DNA of 64,000 nucleotides from positions 105,429 to 169,428 of the forward strand of contig PBNZ01000041.1 of the NCBI GenBank assembly GCA_002723275.1, written 5' to 3'. The position numbers and the translations under genes are program-made. Of this stretch, positions 46,038-55,242 are shown one piece after another. The notes beneath the pieces are model-generated. The model saw nothing but the letters and a program-made list of their open reading frames with translations, was not told the DNA's origin and did no database searches. This DNA is from Planctomycetaceae bacterium. Lineage in GTDB: Bacteria > Planctomycetota > Planctomycetia > Pirellulales > Pirellulaceae. How positions within the stretch are numbered: position 1 is the stretch's first letter; every line of letters begins with the position of its first letter.

Positions 46038-47066
46038 CTATTCAGCCAATTTTGGTTCGAACAGATAGTGCCCGACAAACCACTCATCACCCCGGCGGTA
46101 ACGAAAAAGTTCGGCACAGGCCATCATGAAGATGCGCCATCGCTGAAGTTGGCGAGCGGCGTTGGAGCGGGTTAAGTCTTGCTGGAACAACCGTTCCAGC
46201 GAGCGTTTCTGTTGGTCAAGTTTTTGCAACCAGGCCTCGCAAGTACGGGCGTAGTGATTGCCGTTTACCTGCCAACTATCGACGACGCAAAGGTCTTGCG
46301 AGAACCGCTCAAACCAATCAAATGACGGCATCATTCCCCCGGTGAAGAAATGGCGTCCCATCCAGTTACTGTCACCCTCGGTTTCAAACAGGTAGGCAAA
46401 TTGCCGGTGGCAGAAGATATGCACGAAGAGCTTTCCGTCTGGATTAAGCCAGCCGGCAATTCTTCGCAGAAGCTCGCGATGGTTCCGAACGTGCTCGAAC
46501 ATTTCAATGGAAATGACGCGGTCAAAGCGCTGCTGTGCATCAAAGTCAGCTACGTTGGCCGTAATCACCTCAACATTTTCAAATCCTCGCTCACGACACT
46601 GGCGATCGATAAATTCTTTTTGGGGCCTGGAGTTAGACACCGAAGTCACCTGACAACGAGGCAGGTGTTCAGCAATCCAGAGCGACATGGATCCCCAGCC
46701 ACAGCCGAGATCAAGAACTCGCATTCCATCCTCCAGTCCCGCTCGCTCCGCCGTCAGTCGTAGCATTTCATTTTCCGACTCATCCAACGTTGTGGCGGGA
46801 TCAGGCCAGAGACCGCAGCTGTATTTCAGGCGAGACCCAAGAACAGCCTGAAAAAATTCAGGCGGGACTTCATAGTGCTGTTCATTGGCAGCATCGGCCG
46901 CGACCAACAGCGGTCCCTGCTGAAGAGAATCTGCCAGTTCTTCCTGCTCGGAGATGCGTTGAGCCTGCTCAGAAAGGCGACTGCCAAGCAGTCGTCGAAT
47001 TCCTCGTCTGACAAGAAAATCGGCAACCCATCCCGACTCGGCCCATTCGATGCTGCTGGTTGGCAT
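46038..47066 (-). CDS. cyclopropane-fatty-acid-synthase-like SAM methyltransferase
   Basis: This 342-residue protein has the class I SAM site VLDLGCGWGSMSLWIAEHLP, preceded by HYEVPPEFFQAVLGSRLKYSCGLW, the family block for CFA synthase and the related coclaurine-type methyltransferases. The C-terminal segment W-x-x-NGNHYARTCEAWL also matches CFA synthases. It could add a methylene or methyl group to unsaturated phospholipid acyl chains. It is shorter than E. coli Cfa (382 residues). A weak AAACCT/AGGTTT inverted repeat lies after the stop. The gene stands alone between the efflux operon and TatD. Confidence 0.85.
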   Translation of the reverse strand: MPTSSIEWAESGWVADFLVRRGIRRLLGSRLSEQAQRISEQEELADSLQQGPLLVAADAANEQHYEVPPEFFQAVLGSRLKYSCGLWPDPATTLDESENEMLRLTAERAGLEDGMRVLDLGCGWGSMSLWIAEHLPRCQVTSVSNSRPQKEFIDRQCRERGFENVEVITANVADFDAQQRFDRVISIEMFEHVRNHRELLRRIAGWLNPDGKLFVHIFCHRQFAYLFETEGDSNWMGRHFFTGGMMPSFDWFERFSQDLCVVDSWQVNGNHYARTCEAWLQKLDQQKRSLERLFQQDLTRSNAARQLQRWRIFMMACAELFRYRRGDEWFVGHYLFEPKLAE

Positions 47067-47176
47067 AGCTTATCCTCCAAAATCTTGCACGATCGCGGTG
47101 CTCCATGATAGCGCATCCGCAGGATTTGCCCACAGGGCGGAGGGCTTGTCATGGCAAAATTAACGGGTCCTCGTCG

Positions 47177-47965
47177 CTAGCTGACACGCGAGAACAATCG
47201 CCGCGCATTCTCGTCGGTTTGACGCGAGAATTCTTCCAGGGAAGTCCTTCGAACCTCAGCCAGACAAGATGCGGTATTCACAATCAGGGCGGGCTCATTC
47301 GGTCGGACCGACCGTTTGGGGTGCGGCGACAGATAGGGAGCATCGGTCTCGATCAGGATACGATCAGCGGGAATTTCAGCGGCAACAGCCCTCAGTTCAT
47401 CTGACTTTTTAAAGGTTACCATGCCAGCAAAGCTGATATAGAGTCCCAGTTCGAGGCACACGTTGGCACCTTCCAGATCTCCTGTAAACGAGTGCATCAC
47501 CCCGTTCAAGGGTCCATCGTTGCGAGCAGCATAGAGCATTTCCAGAATTTCGGGCAGACAATCTCGCATGTGCACAATGAACGGCAAACCGGTCTCCCGC
47601 GAAAGGCGAAGATGACGGTCGAAGTAATCCTGCTGAACATTGAACGGCGTATGATCCCAATAGCGATCGAGTCCCGTTTCGCCGATCGCAACGACGCGCG
47701 GTAGCTTTGACAGTTCGACAACTTCGTCCCAATCGCCGGGCAGTGCTTCAGCGCAATAGTTCGGTTGAATCCCAACTGCGGCGAAAACGGCCGGAAACTG
47801 ATTGGCCAAACGAATCGATGCGGCCGAAGAAGCAGCCGTCGTTCCCACCGCAATCATGCGAGCCACACCAGCTTGCTGAGCTCGTTGGACAACCCCATCA
47901 AGATCGTTAGCAAATTGCTCATCATCGAGGTGAAGATGCGTATCGAACAGCTCTCGTGGATTCAT
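47177..47965 (-). CDS. TatD-family metal-dependent deoxyribonuclease
   Basis: The product from ATG 47965 (262 residues) has the TatD pattern: DTHLHLDD at the N-terminus, AIGETGLDRYWD, FIVHMRD, MHSFTGD and ILIETDAPYLSPHP, which supply the metal ligands of the amidohydrolase-type barrel. GAGG lies 6 nt before this ATG; an in-frame ATG at 47980 is less well placed. TatD proteins are 3'-5' exonucleases acting on damaged or single-stranded DNA or RNA. It lies 30 bp after the small helical protein gene and may share its transcript, downstream of the nuo operon. Confidence 0.92.
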   Translation of the reverse strand: MNPRELFDTHLHLDDEQFANDLDGVVQRAQQAGVARMIAVGTTAASSAASIRLANQFPAVFAAVGIQPNYCAEALPGDWDEVVELSKLPRVVAIGETGLDRYWDHTPFNVQQDYFDRHLRLSRETGLPFIVHMRDCLPEILEMLYAARNDGPLNGVMHSFTGDLEGANVCLELGLYISFAGMVTFKKSDELRAVAAEIPADRILIETDAPYLSPHPKRSVRPNEPALIVNTASCLAEVRRTSLEEFSRQTDENARRLFSRVS

Positions 47966-47995
47966 CACGTTCCTCGACATCCTGGGAACGAAAAA

Positions 47996-48412
47996 CTACG
48001 AAACGGATTCGAGGCTAATAAGATTATCGAGATGCCCTTGAGTGGCTCCGAGCGCCTCTTCGGCTAAAGCCTTTGCGGCAGGGGCATTTTGCAACTGATC
48101 CATACAGGTCTGAATCTCTTCCAGATTTCCCTGAAGTTCAGAGACCACCTGACGCAGGACGAAATCGATGGACAGATCATGCAGGTCGGTGTAGGTCATG
48201 GGGAATTCACCCGCTTTCACCGCACCATGTTCACGCATGATTTCAGCGCCCAGGCGATCGACCATCAGAGCATGGTCTTCCGCGACATGACGGAGGGCGA
48301 CCATTGCATTGGAATCGCTCTCGGGATACCACGGGGGTGCGCTGACCAAGTAGGTCGGCAAAGAGCGGCTGTGCATCGCCAACAATCGATTCAGGACATC
48401 AACCGTCATCAT
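47996..48412 (-). CDS. small all-helical protein, possibly ferritin-like (unknown function)
   Basis: This 138-residue protein from ATG 48412 is predicted to be mostly helical. It contains LRHVAEDHALMVDRL, TYTDLHDLSIDFVLRQVVSEL and a C-terminal ALAEEALGATQGHLDNL helix, a spacing of Glu and His that recalls ferritin-like four-helix bundles. The paired E-x-x-H motif is not clear, so no metal site is claimed. An in-frame start at 48472 would overlap nuoN and was rejected. It lies 26 bp behind nuoN and may be the last gene of that operon. No family was recognised with confidence. Confidence 0.6.
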   Translation of the reverse strand: MMTVDVLNRLLAMHSRSLPTYLVSAPPWYPESDSNAMVALRHVAEDHALMVDRLGAEIMREHGAVKAGEFPMTYTDLHDLSIDFVLRQVVSELQGNLEEIQTCMDQLQNAPAAKALAEEALGATQGHLDNLISLESVS

Positions 48413-48438
48413 CTCTAACCCATCCGCGAGGAAGTTCC

Positions 48439-50112
48439 TTAGAAGAGTTGTTTCGCAGCGTCCTGCGTCCATTCGTTGACTCGATTGATATAAATCAACA
48501 GGGTGACGACAGGGATCGTGAGGATCAAAACGTAAGTTCCCGCCAAGAAGGAAATCGGTGCCAAAGGCACGGGAGCTCCATCTCGTTCGGGATCAATCGT
48601 CATGACCTTCACCACTCGCAAGTAATAGAACAAGCTAATGGCGGTGTTGATACCGCCAATGACAAGCAGCCATAGCAAGTAAACGTGCCCAGTCACTCGC
48701 CATGAATCCGCAAGAGCGGCAAAGATGGCGAATTTCCCAAAGAATCCAGCCAGCGGCGGCAGACCGACAAGGCTAAACAGAATCAGGGCGAACGCGACCG
48801 TGATGATCGGCGACCGTTTCACGATCCCCGAGTAGTCGGCAATTTCTTCACTCTGCAACGAGTTGCGGAAGAAAGCGATCACTGCGAAAGCACCGAGATT
48901 CATCAGCAGGTAGACCGAGACATACATCACTAGAGCGGCAATTGAATTCCGAGCAACCTCGGGAGCGACACCTGCCGCTTCGATCGCAGCGGGAATGGCC
49001 AACATCATGTAGCCGGCATGAGCGATCGTCGAGTACGCCATCAGACGTTTAATGTTCGTCTGAGCGTAGGCGGCAAGATTGCCAAAAGTGCAGGTCACCG
49101 CAGCAAGTCCACCCACGAGCAGGCCGATAAAGTGACGAACCGGAATCAGCGGATCTCCGGCCGGAGTCGCGACGGGTTCGATATCGGCTTCGTCTGCCAC
49201 CATGGCAGTCGCATGCACCGCGGCTGGAGCCGAGGCTGCCTCGACCACGGATTCCGAAACGGACGGCACGGAAACTCCGACAGCCACTCGCACCAACAGA
49301 GCCAAGGCGGCCGCTTTCGAGGCGATTGAAAGGAAAGCATTAACCTCAGCCGACGCTCCTTCGAAAACGTCCGGGCACCAGAAGTGGAAGGGGACGGCCG
49401 ACAGTTTGAAGGCCAGCCCGACCATGATCATCAATCCGCCAAGCCCGAGCACCATCAGTTCCTGGCCCGACATCATGGGAAGTCGTTCGGTCAACTCAAG
49501 AGCGATCGTGGGAAGGTGAGCTGTATTCATCACCCCGGCAACGAGACTGATACCGTAGAGCATGACGCCCGCAGCACCGGCACCGTAGACGGCATACTTC
49601 AAAGCGGCTTCACTGCTCTTCCGCTGAAACTTAAGTTGTCCAGCCAGAGCATAGGAAGGCACACTGGCCATTTCGACCGCAAGAAAAACGATCAGCAGAT
49701 GATTCGCAGAGGCCATCAGGCACATGCCGAGCGTACTTCCGAGGACGAGGCAGTAAAAATCGACCGCATCTTCCTGATCAGGAATTCTCGACAGCACCGT
49801 AAACACGATGAACAGCAAGGCGAAGACCAGCAAGAACATTCGCAGATAGACGGTGAAGGTGTCCAACACCAACATGCCGGTAAAGATCTCGTGCGACTCA
49901 GCAACTGCCACTGAACCAAGCTGAAAATAGAGAGCCACGACCACGCCCGCCATTGCCATCACCGCACCCGGTATCAGGCGACCAAACCGGAACACGCGGA
50001 CAAGCAGCATCAACATGATCGTTAAACAAATAACGATCTCCGGCGCCAAGCCTGGCCACATGGAGGCTTGCGTGTCTTTGATGAATTCAGCTGCGATTTC
50101 GTGTAACTGCAC
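48439..50112 (-). CDS. nuoN: NADH-quinone oxidoreductase subunit N
   Basis: NuoN is an antiporter-like membrane subunit of complex I. The 557-residue protein has the Na+/H+ antiporter core (LNLIVFL-type helices, FKLSAVPFHFWCPDVFEGA with the conserved Lys, and NIKRLMAYSTIAHAGYMM). It is longer than E. coli NuoN (485) because of a ~40-residue Ala/Val/Glu-rich insertion around residues 285-325 and an N-terminal extension. The start is GTG with GAGAG upstream. It is the last nuo gene. Confidence 0.93.
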   Translation of the reverse strand: MQLHEIAAEFIKDTQASMWPGLAPEIVICLTIMLMLLVRVFRFGRLIPGAVMAMAGVVVALYFQLGSVAVAESHEIFTGMLVLDTFTVYLRMFLLVFALLFIVFTVLSRIPDQEDAVDFYCLVLGSTLGMCLMASANHLLIVFLAVEMASVPSYALAGQLKFQRKSSEAALKYAVYGAGAAGVMLYGISLVAGVMNTAHLPTIALELTERLPMMSGQELMVLGLGGLMIMVGLAFKLSAVPFHFWCPDVFEGASAEVNAFLSIASKAAALALLVRVAVGVSVPSVSESVVEAASAPAAVHATAMVADEADIEPVATPAGDPLIPVRHFIGLLVGGLAAVTCTFGNLAAYAQTNIKRLMAYSTIAHAGYMMLAIPAAIEAAGVAPEVARNSIAALVMYVSVYLLMNLGAFAVIAFFRNSLQSEEIADYSGIVKRSPIITVAFALILFSLVGLPPLAGFFGKFAIFAALADSWRVTGHVYLLWLLVIGGINTAISLFYYLRVVKVMTIDPERDGAPVPLAPISFLAGTYVLILTIPVVTLLIYINRVNEWTQDAAKQLF

Positions 50113-50156
50113 TTTTACGTACTCTCAATGAAATCTTGGGAAGGTCGGGATTGCGG

Positions 50157-52115
50157 TTAGCGAACACCGAGGGAAACGTCATTTACCAACAGCTCTGGAG
50201 CGACATCGGAAACGGTTCCTGTTTCCGAAGACGCTACATTCTCCTCGAACTCCCTGATATTTTTCTCAACATCCGAATCATTGTCGGCAGAGGGCGTCTG
50301 GACAACGGGTTCTTCGCCATTCTGTCGCTTGACTAATTCTTCTTCCTCGTCGCCTTCCGCTCCTTCGAGTTCGGGAGTTTTCACTTCCTTGGTCCACTCG
50401 GTCAGGCTCACGACTTGTGCGTCGATGGTCGCATCCATGTATCGCAAGACGGCTCGCGGATAAACACCGAAGAAGATGGCGAACACAACCAGCGTTACAG
50501 CCACGGTTAATTCGCGAGTCGTGATCGGTCGAATTTCATCCCCATGAGGGCCCTTATATTCCGGTCCCAAATAGACGCGTTGTATCGCCCACAGGATGTA
50601 TGCGGCGGTCAGGACCACAACAGCGGCTGAGATGATCGCGAGATAGTGACTGAAATTCCAAACAGCCAAAACGACGAACACTTCTCCAATGAAACCACAC
50701 AGACCAGGCAAACCGAGCCCAGCGAAGAAAATGATCATCGACAGAGCGGTATAAACCGGCATACGTCCATACAGCCCACCGAATTCATTCAAGTTTCGAT
50801 GGTGAACTCGGTCGTAAATCACACCGACCATAAAGAACATACCGGCTGAGCTGACGCCGTGGCCAATCATCTGGAACATTGCACCTTTGATGCCCATATT
50901 CCAGGAGTAGGAGTCGAACATATTCGCGGCCGTAGCCGACCAGACTCCCAGACCGAGGACCACGTAACCCATATGGCTCACGGAGCTATAGGCCACCATT
51001 CGCTTGAAGTCGGTTTGAGCAAGTGCTGCGAACGCTCCGTACACCATACTAATGACGCCGAGAGCACATACGAACATTGCGAAATCAAAGCCCGCATGCG
51101 GACAGATCGGATAACAGATTCGAATAATGCCGTATCCGCCCATCTTCAGCAATACACCGGCCAGAATCATCGAAATCGGTGTCGGAGCCTCGACGTGAGC
51201 ATAGGGCAACCAGGTATGAACGGGGACCGAAGGCACCTTGATCACAAAGCCGATGAACAGCAGCAGGAAGGCCCAATGCTGAACCGTCCATCCCTCGAAC
51301 AAGATATCCTCTGATGAGAACAGATCGGTATGCTGCCCCATCTGTTGCAGTGCAAGAATATTGAATGTGTGATAGCTGCGACCATTATCTTCGATCGCCT
51401 TGAACATTTTCGCCTTGGCAGCTTCATAATCAGGCGTTGCAGCCGCAGCGGCTTCACCTTCTGCCGCACTCGCCTCTGGCGTCTCAAGATAACGCTCGAG
51501 TACGTGACTGTCGGCCAATTGCTGTGTCGAAAGCTGTCGCAAATCGCTGTTGAAATACAGCATCAGGATGGCGATCAACATCAACACACTACCAAAGAGT
51601 GTGTAGAGGAAGAATTTGATGGCTGCATATTCCTTGCGAGGTCCGCCCCAGATCCCAATCAGGAAATACATCGGCAACAGCATGACTTCCCAGAAGACAT
51701 AGAACAGGAAGAAATCGAGTGCCAGGAAGACGCCCAACATTCCGGAAAGCAGCACCAAATAAAGCATGCAATAAGCTTTAACGTGCTTGGTGATCGGCCA
51801 ACTGGCGATCATTGCTAAGACTGCCACAAAAGCGGTCAGAATCACGAGCGGTAGGCTAATCCCGTCGGTTCCCATGAAGTATTCGATATCGAACGATGGA
51901 ATCCACTCGACATTGAACACTTGCTGCATCGAACCCTGCTCGATATTGAACGGCATCATCACGAAGAGGACGGCGATCACCAAGGCAAAAATTGTGGTAC
52001 CGAGCGTCACGAACCTGACAAATTCATCGCCACCTTTGGGGATGAACGACAAAATGACGGCCACAAACGCAGGGAAAAACACAAGCAGCGAAAAAACAAA
52101 AAGGGGACTGTCCAT
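50157..52115 (-). CDS. nuoM: NADH-quinone oxidoreductase subunit M
   Basis: This 652-residue antiporter-like subunit has the conserved VFWEVMLLPMYFLIG helix with the key Glu, the IKVPSVPVHTWLPYAHVEAPT block with the key Lys, and DFKRMVAYSSVSHMGYV. Two additions are notable. One is an Ala/Glu-rich insertion of about 75 residues around 200-275 between transmembrane helices. The other is an acidic, low-complexity C-terminal tail of ~100 residues beyond the last helix. Bacterial NuoM is usually ~500 residues. It lies 44 bp before nuoN and 50 bp after nuoL. Confidence 0.94.
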   Translation of the reverse strand: MDSPLFVFSLLVFFPAFVAVILSFIPKGGDEFVRFVTLGTTIFALVIAVLFVMMPFNIEQGSMQQVFNVEWIPSFDIEYFMGTDGISLPLVILTAFVAVLAMIASWPITKHVKAYCMLYLVLLSGMLGVFLALDFFLFYVFWEVMLLPMYFLIGIWGGPRKEYAAIKFFLYTLFGSVLMLIAILMLYFNSDLRQLSTQQLADSHVLERYLETPEASAAEGEAAAAATPDYEAAKAKMFKAIEDNGRSYHTFNILALQQMGQHTDLFSSEDILFEGWTVQHWAFLLLFIGFVIKVPSVPVHTWLPYAHVEAPTPISMILAGVLLKMGGYGIIRICYPICPHAGFDFAMFVCALGVISMVYGAFAALAQTDFKRMVAYSSVSHMGYVVLGLGVWSATAANMFDSYSWNMGIKGAMFQMIGHGVSSAGMFFMVGVIYDRVHHRNLNEFGGLYGRMPVYTALSMIIFFAGLGLPGLCGFIGEVFVVLAVWNFSHYLAIISAAVVVLTAAYILWAIQRVYLGPEYKGPHGDEIRPITTRELTVAVTLVVFAIFFGVYPRAVLRYMDATIDAQVVSLTEWTKEVKTPELEGAEGDEEEELVKRQNGEEPVVQTPSADNDSDVEKNIREFEENVASSETGTVSDVAPELLVNDVSLGVR

Positions 52116-52165
52116 CAGTATGTCTTTTCCGAACGGTTTCGGGGTTGTTCTTGTTTGCTAGGGGG

Positions 52166-54901
52166 TCACTGAGCGAGGGCGTAACGCCAGAAGCTTGCCA
52201 ACGCGAATACGACCACGGTTCCGACGACGATAAACATCACGTATTGCCGCAGATTACCGGTTTGAATACGTCTCAGTGACGCACCACACCGATAGGTAAT
52301 CGCTGCAATACCGTTTACAAATCCATCCACAAGGGTCCGGTCTGCAATTCGCTCCAAGTACCTGGCAAACACGCGCGTCCCCCATGCCAAGGAGTCAATC
52401 AAGCCATCGATCCAGGTGCGGTCAAATTTGGAAATCCAATTTGACACCACGTGGCAGGGCCGAACAAAAATGCAGTCAAAGAGCTCATCGAACCACCACT
52501 TGTTCAACAAGAACTTGTGAATGGGCGAGAAAGCTCGCTGAGCTTCAGCAGCGTCCAATTTACGAAGACCGTAAAACATCGTCGCCATGAAGAACCCGCC
52601 GAAAGCGGTCAGGAAGGCGATCCAGGTCGCAGGCACTCGAATGGGAGCCTCGTGACTGTCATGTTCGTTGGGCCAAGTCATGCTAAACAGGGCAGCTTCT
52701 TCGGTCGGCAAAGTACCCGCGGGCCGAGCCTGTTCCAACAGATTTCCAAGATTGATATCGCCGAGAGAGGGCGTCGACCAGATCAAGCCCATCACCAGCA
52801 CCAAACCGCTAATGCCAGCAGAAACCAGCAGAGGATTGGCCGGCAGATGATGATCGTCAGCAGTACCTTTATTTCGTGAAATCAGATAGAACGCACCGAA
52901 GCCGAGCAGGCCAAGAAGGCCAAACACGATTCCTTGCAAGGGGCCCCAGGCGACACCGATCGCCAGCACGGCGAGCAGAATCAGTGGACGATACATGACC
53001 GGGGGCGATTCATGGGCATGGTCATACCGCTTTTGATCTCGGGGAGTTCCGGCAAAGGTGAGATACCAGAGACGGAACATATAGAACGCAGTAATCGCAG
53101 CGCCACCCGCAGCAGCCAGGAAGAATACATTGCCCCAACCGGGGTTGGTGTTTCGGAATGACAAGGCTTGTTCGACGATCGCATCTTTCGAATAGTAACC
53201 GCTGAACCCAAAGCCGTAGTAGTCATGACCGATGGTAATCGCAAAGGGCAAACCAGCTCCGGCAATGGCGAGACAGCCGATCAACATGGTGTAGGCCGTC
53301 CAAGGCATTTTCTTGCGAAGGCCGCCCATCTCGGTCATCTCATTCGTATGCACAGCATGGATCACCGATCCACTGCACATAAAGAGCAAGCTCTTGAAGA
53401 AGGCGTGGGTAAACAGATGCATGACACCCGCGAGCCAACCACCGAGCCCCAAGGCAAGCATCATATAACCCAACTGACTCACCGTTGAATAAGCCAGGAC
53501 TCGTTTAATATCCGTCGCCGTGATGGCGATTGTCGCAGCCAGGAACAAAGTCACCGTGCCGACCAAGGCGATCACGAACAGGACTTCCGGCGTAAACACC
53601 GGGAAGAAGCGAGCAACCAGGAACACACCGGCCGCGACCATCGTCGCTGAGTGCACGAGGGCGGAAACGGGAGTCGGCCCTTCCATCGCATCCGGCAGCC
53701 AAACATGGAGCGGAAACTGAGCACTCTTGCCGATACATCCGCAAAAGATCCCCAATCCGGCAATGATCATCAGCCAATGTCCGTAGCCACCAGCAACTCC
53801 GCTGGTTTCGGCATCTCGCCATTCAGGAATCTTGGCCGCAACGGCGGCTTGAATCTGACCAGCAGTCGCGTCTTGGCCTTGGGCCATGACCACTTCCGCC
53901 ACTTGCTCATGGGCGGCTGCTCTCACCATTCCATCAGGAGTTTGCAATGCATATTCGTTGGCGGGCGAGCGAACCTGTGCGAAGATTCCATCGTCGCCAC
54001 CAAAGGAAAACGTCCCGAGACTTCCCCACAATGCCATCAAACCGATGATCATTCCGAAGTCGCCGACGCGATTCACAATGAACGCTTTATTCGCAGCCGT
54101 CGAAGCACTCTTCCGTTCGACATAGAAACCGATCAGGAAATAGGAGCAAATACCCACTAGTTCCCAGAACACAAACGTCATGGCGATATTGCCAGAGAGC
54201 ACCAATCCCAACATGCTGAAGCAGAAGAGGGAGAGCGCCTGGAAGAATCGATGATATCGTCCGGGGCGGTGCAGGTGACTGCCGTCGTCCATGGTCACTT
54301 CATGGTCAACATAGTCATCACCTTCCAACTCATCGTGCATATAACCCGATGCATAGAAGTGGATGCAGGTGGCGATTAACGTCACCATGCAAAACATGCA
54401 GACCGTCAGGGTATCAATGTAAACACTGATGGAAATTCGCTGCCCGGTCCCAAAGTCCCCGAGCGTATAAACTTCCCGGAAATACGAAGGTGGAGGTTCC
54501 GCATGATGATGCCCATGATCATCACCATGATGGGCATCACCATGGTGAGCATCGCTGTGGTGGGCATCGCCGTGATGATCATCGCCGTGATGCGAGCTGG
54601 ACTCGCTTGTTTCACCATCGGTCCCAACACCTGATTCACTCGCTTCGCCGTCGGTACTAACGGCTGCGTCCCCATGATCACCGTGGCTTCCATGGCCACC
54701 GGGTGGATGATGATTCAGCCAGATCACGAGAGCGATCATGGAAAGGATACAGGACGAAAGAATTGCAGCTGTAGCGCAAACGCTCGCCTGCTTCCCGCCT
54801 TTGCCCATGTGATTTCCGAAGAGGAAAATCAGCACGAACGAACCGAGCGGAAGCAAGACCGCTAAACCCAACAACCAAGATAGGACGACCGCGATATCCA
54901 T
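52166..54901 (-). CDS. nuoL: NADH-quinone oxidoreductase subunit L with His-rich insertion
   Basis: This 911-residue antiporter-like subunit is much longer than typical NuoL (~610-650). Core motifs are present: VFWELVGICSYFLIGF, GKSAQFPLHVWLPDAMEGPTPVSALVHSATMV, DIKRVLAYSTVSQLGYM, and a long C-terminal lateral-helix region. Residues ~63-138, between the second and third hydrophobic segments, are an insertion with 19 histidines in HHGDA-like pentapeptides and acidic Ser/Gly stretches. A second insertion near 330-380 is Ala/Gln-rich. The ATG shares one base with the nuoK stop (TGATG), so translation is coupled. Confidence 0.94.
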   Translation of the reverse strand: MDIAVVLSWLLGLAVLLPLGSFVLIFLFGNHMGKGGKQASVCATAAILSSCILSMIALVIWLNHHPPGGHGSHGDHGDAAVSTDGEASESGVGTDGETSESSSHHGDDHHGDAHHSDAHHGDAHHGDDHGHHHAEPPPSYFREVYTLGDFGTGQRISISVYIDTLTVCMFCMVTLIATCIHFYASGYMHDELEGDDYVDHEVTMDDGSHLHRPGRYHRFFQALSLFCFSMLGLVLSGNIAMTFVFWELVGICSYFLIGFYVERKSASTAANKAFIVNRVGDFGMIIGLMALWGSLGTFSFGGDDGIFAQVRSPANEYALQTPDGMVRAAAHEQVAEVVMAQGQDATAGQIQAAVAAKIPEWRDAETSGVAGGYGHWLMIIAGLGIFCGCIGKSAQFPLHVWLPDAMEGPTPVSALVHSATMVAAGVFLVARFFPVFTPEVLFVIALVGTVTLFLAATIAITATDIKRVLAYSTVSQLGYMMLALGLGGWLAGVMHLFTHAFFKSLLFMCSGSVIHAVHTNEMTEMGGLRKKMPWTAYTMLIGCLAIAGAGLPFAITIGHDYYGFGFSGYYSKDAIVEQALSFRNTNPGWGNVFFLAAAGGAAITAFYMFRLWYLTFAGTPRDQKRYDHAHESPPVMYRPLILLAVLAIGVAWGPLQGIVFGLLGLLGFGAFYLISRNKGTADDHHLPANPLLVSAGISGLVLVMGLIWSTPSLGDINLGNLLEQARPAGTLPTEEAALFSMTWPNEHDSHEAPIRVPATWIAFLTAFGGFFMATMFYGLRKLDAAEAQRAFSPIHKFLLNKWWFDELFDCIFVRPCHVVSNWISKFDRTWIDGLIDSLAWGTRVFARYLERIADRTLVDGFVNGIAAITYRCGASLRRIQTGNLRQYVMFIVVGTVVVFALASFWRYALAQ
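54503..54592 (-). repeat. 15-bp tandem repeats encoding HHGDA-type pentapeptides in nuoL
   Basis: Within nuoL (residues ~104-133) about six imperfect 15-bp units encode H-H-(G/S)-D-(A/D/H). The codons alternate CAC/CAT and GAT/GAC, so the repeat has diverged at third positions and is under protein-level constraint or of some age. It may bind metal; this is inference from composition. Confidence 0.7.
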
Positions 54902-55236
54902 CAGCCCTTCAATTCGTCAGCCTGGTCCACGTCAATCGTGGCGTGGTTATTGTAAAAACTAAGTGCGATGGCCAAGGCAACGGCCGCTTCAGCGGCAGCC
55001 AGCACAATCACAAAAAGAGCAATCAGTTGGCCATCTAGTCCCAGCGATTCCTCTCGCAGGTACTTGCTTCCGAACGCCACGAAATTGATATTCGCTCCAT
55101 TCAAAACCAACTCAATGCCCATCAAAACTCCGAGCGCGTTACGCTTCGTCGCCATACAAATCGCCCCGGTCACAAACATGACCGCGCCGACGACTAAAAA
55201 ATGCGAAACGCCAACTGGTTCGGTAAGTAAACTCAT
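54901..55236 (-). CDS. nuoK: NADH-quinone oxidoreductase subunit K
   Basis: This 111-residue three-helix membrane subunit is of normal length. The family blocks are present: GAICMATKRNALGVLMGIELVLNGANINFVAF, with the conserved membrane Glu of helix 2, and LFVIVLAAAEAAVALAIALSFY with the helix-3 Glu. It lies 6 bp behind nuoJ, and its stop overlaps the nuoL start. Confidence 0.95.
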   Translation of the reverse strand: MSLLTEPVGVSHFLVVGAVMFVTGAICMATKRNALGVLMGIELVLNGANINFVAFGSKYLREESLGLDGQLIALFVIVLAAAEAAVALAIALSFYNNHATIDVDQADELKG

Positions 55237-55242
55237 ATTTGC

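Noticed and set aside
54503..54592. CRISPR-like short repeats
   Set aside because: The 15-bp units are contiguous, lie in the nuoL reading frame and encode His-Asp pentapeptides; there are no spacers.
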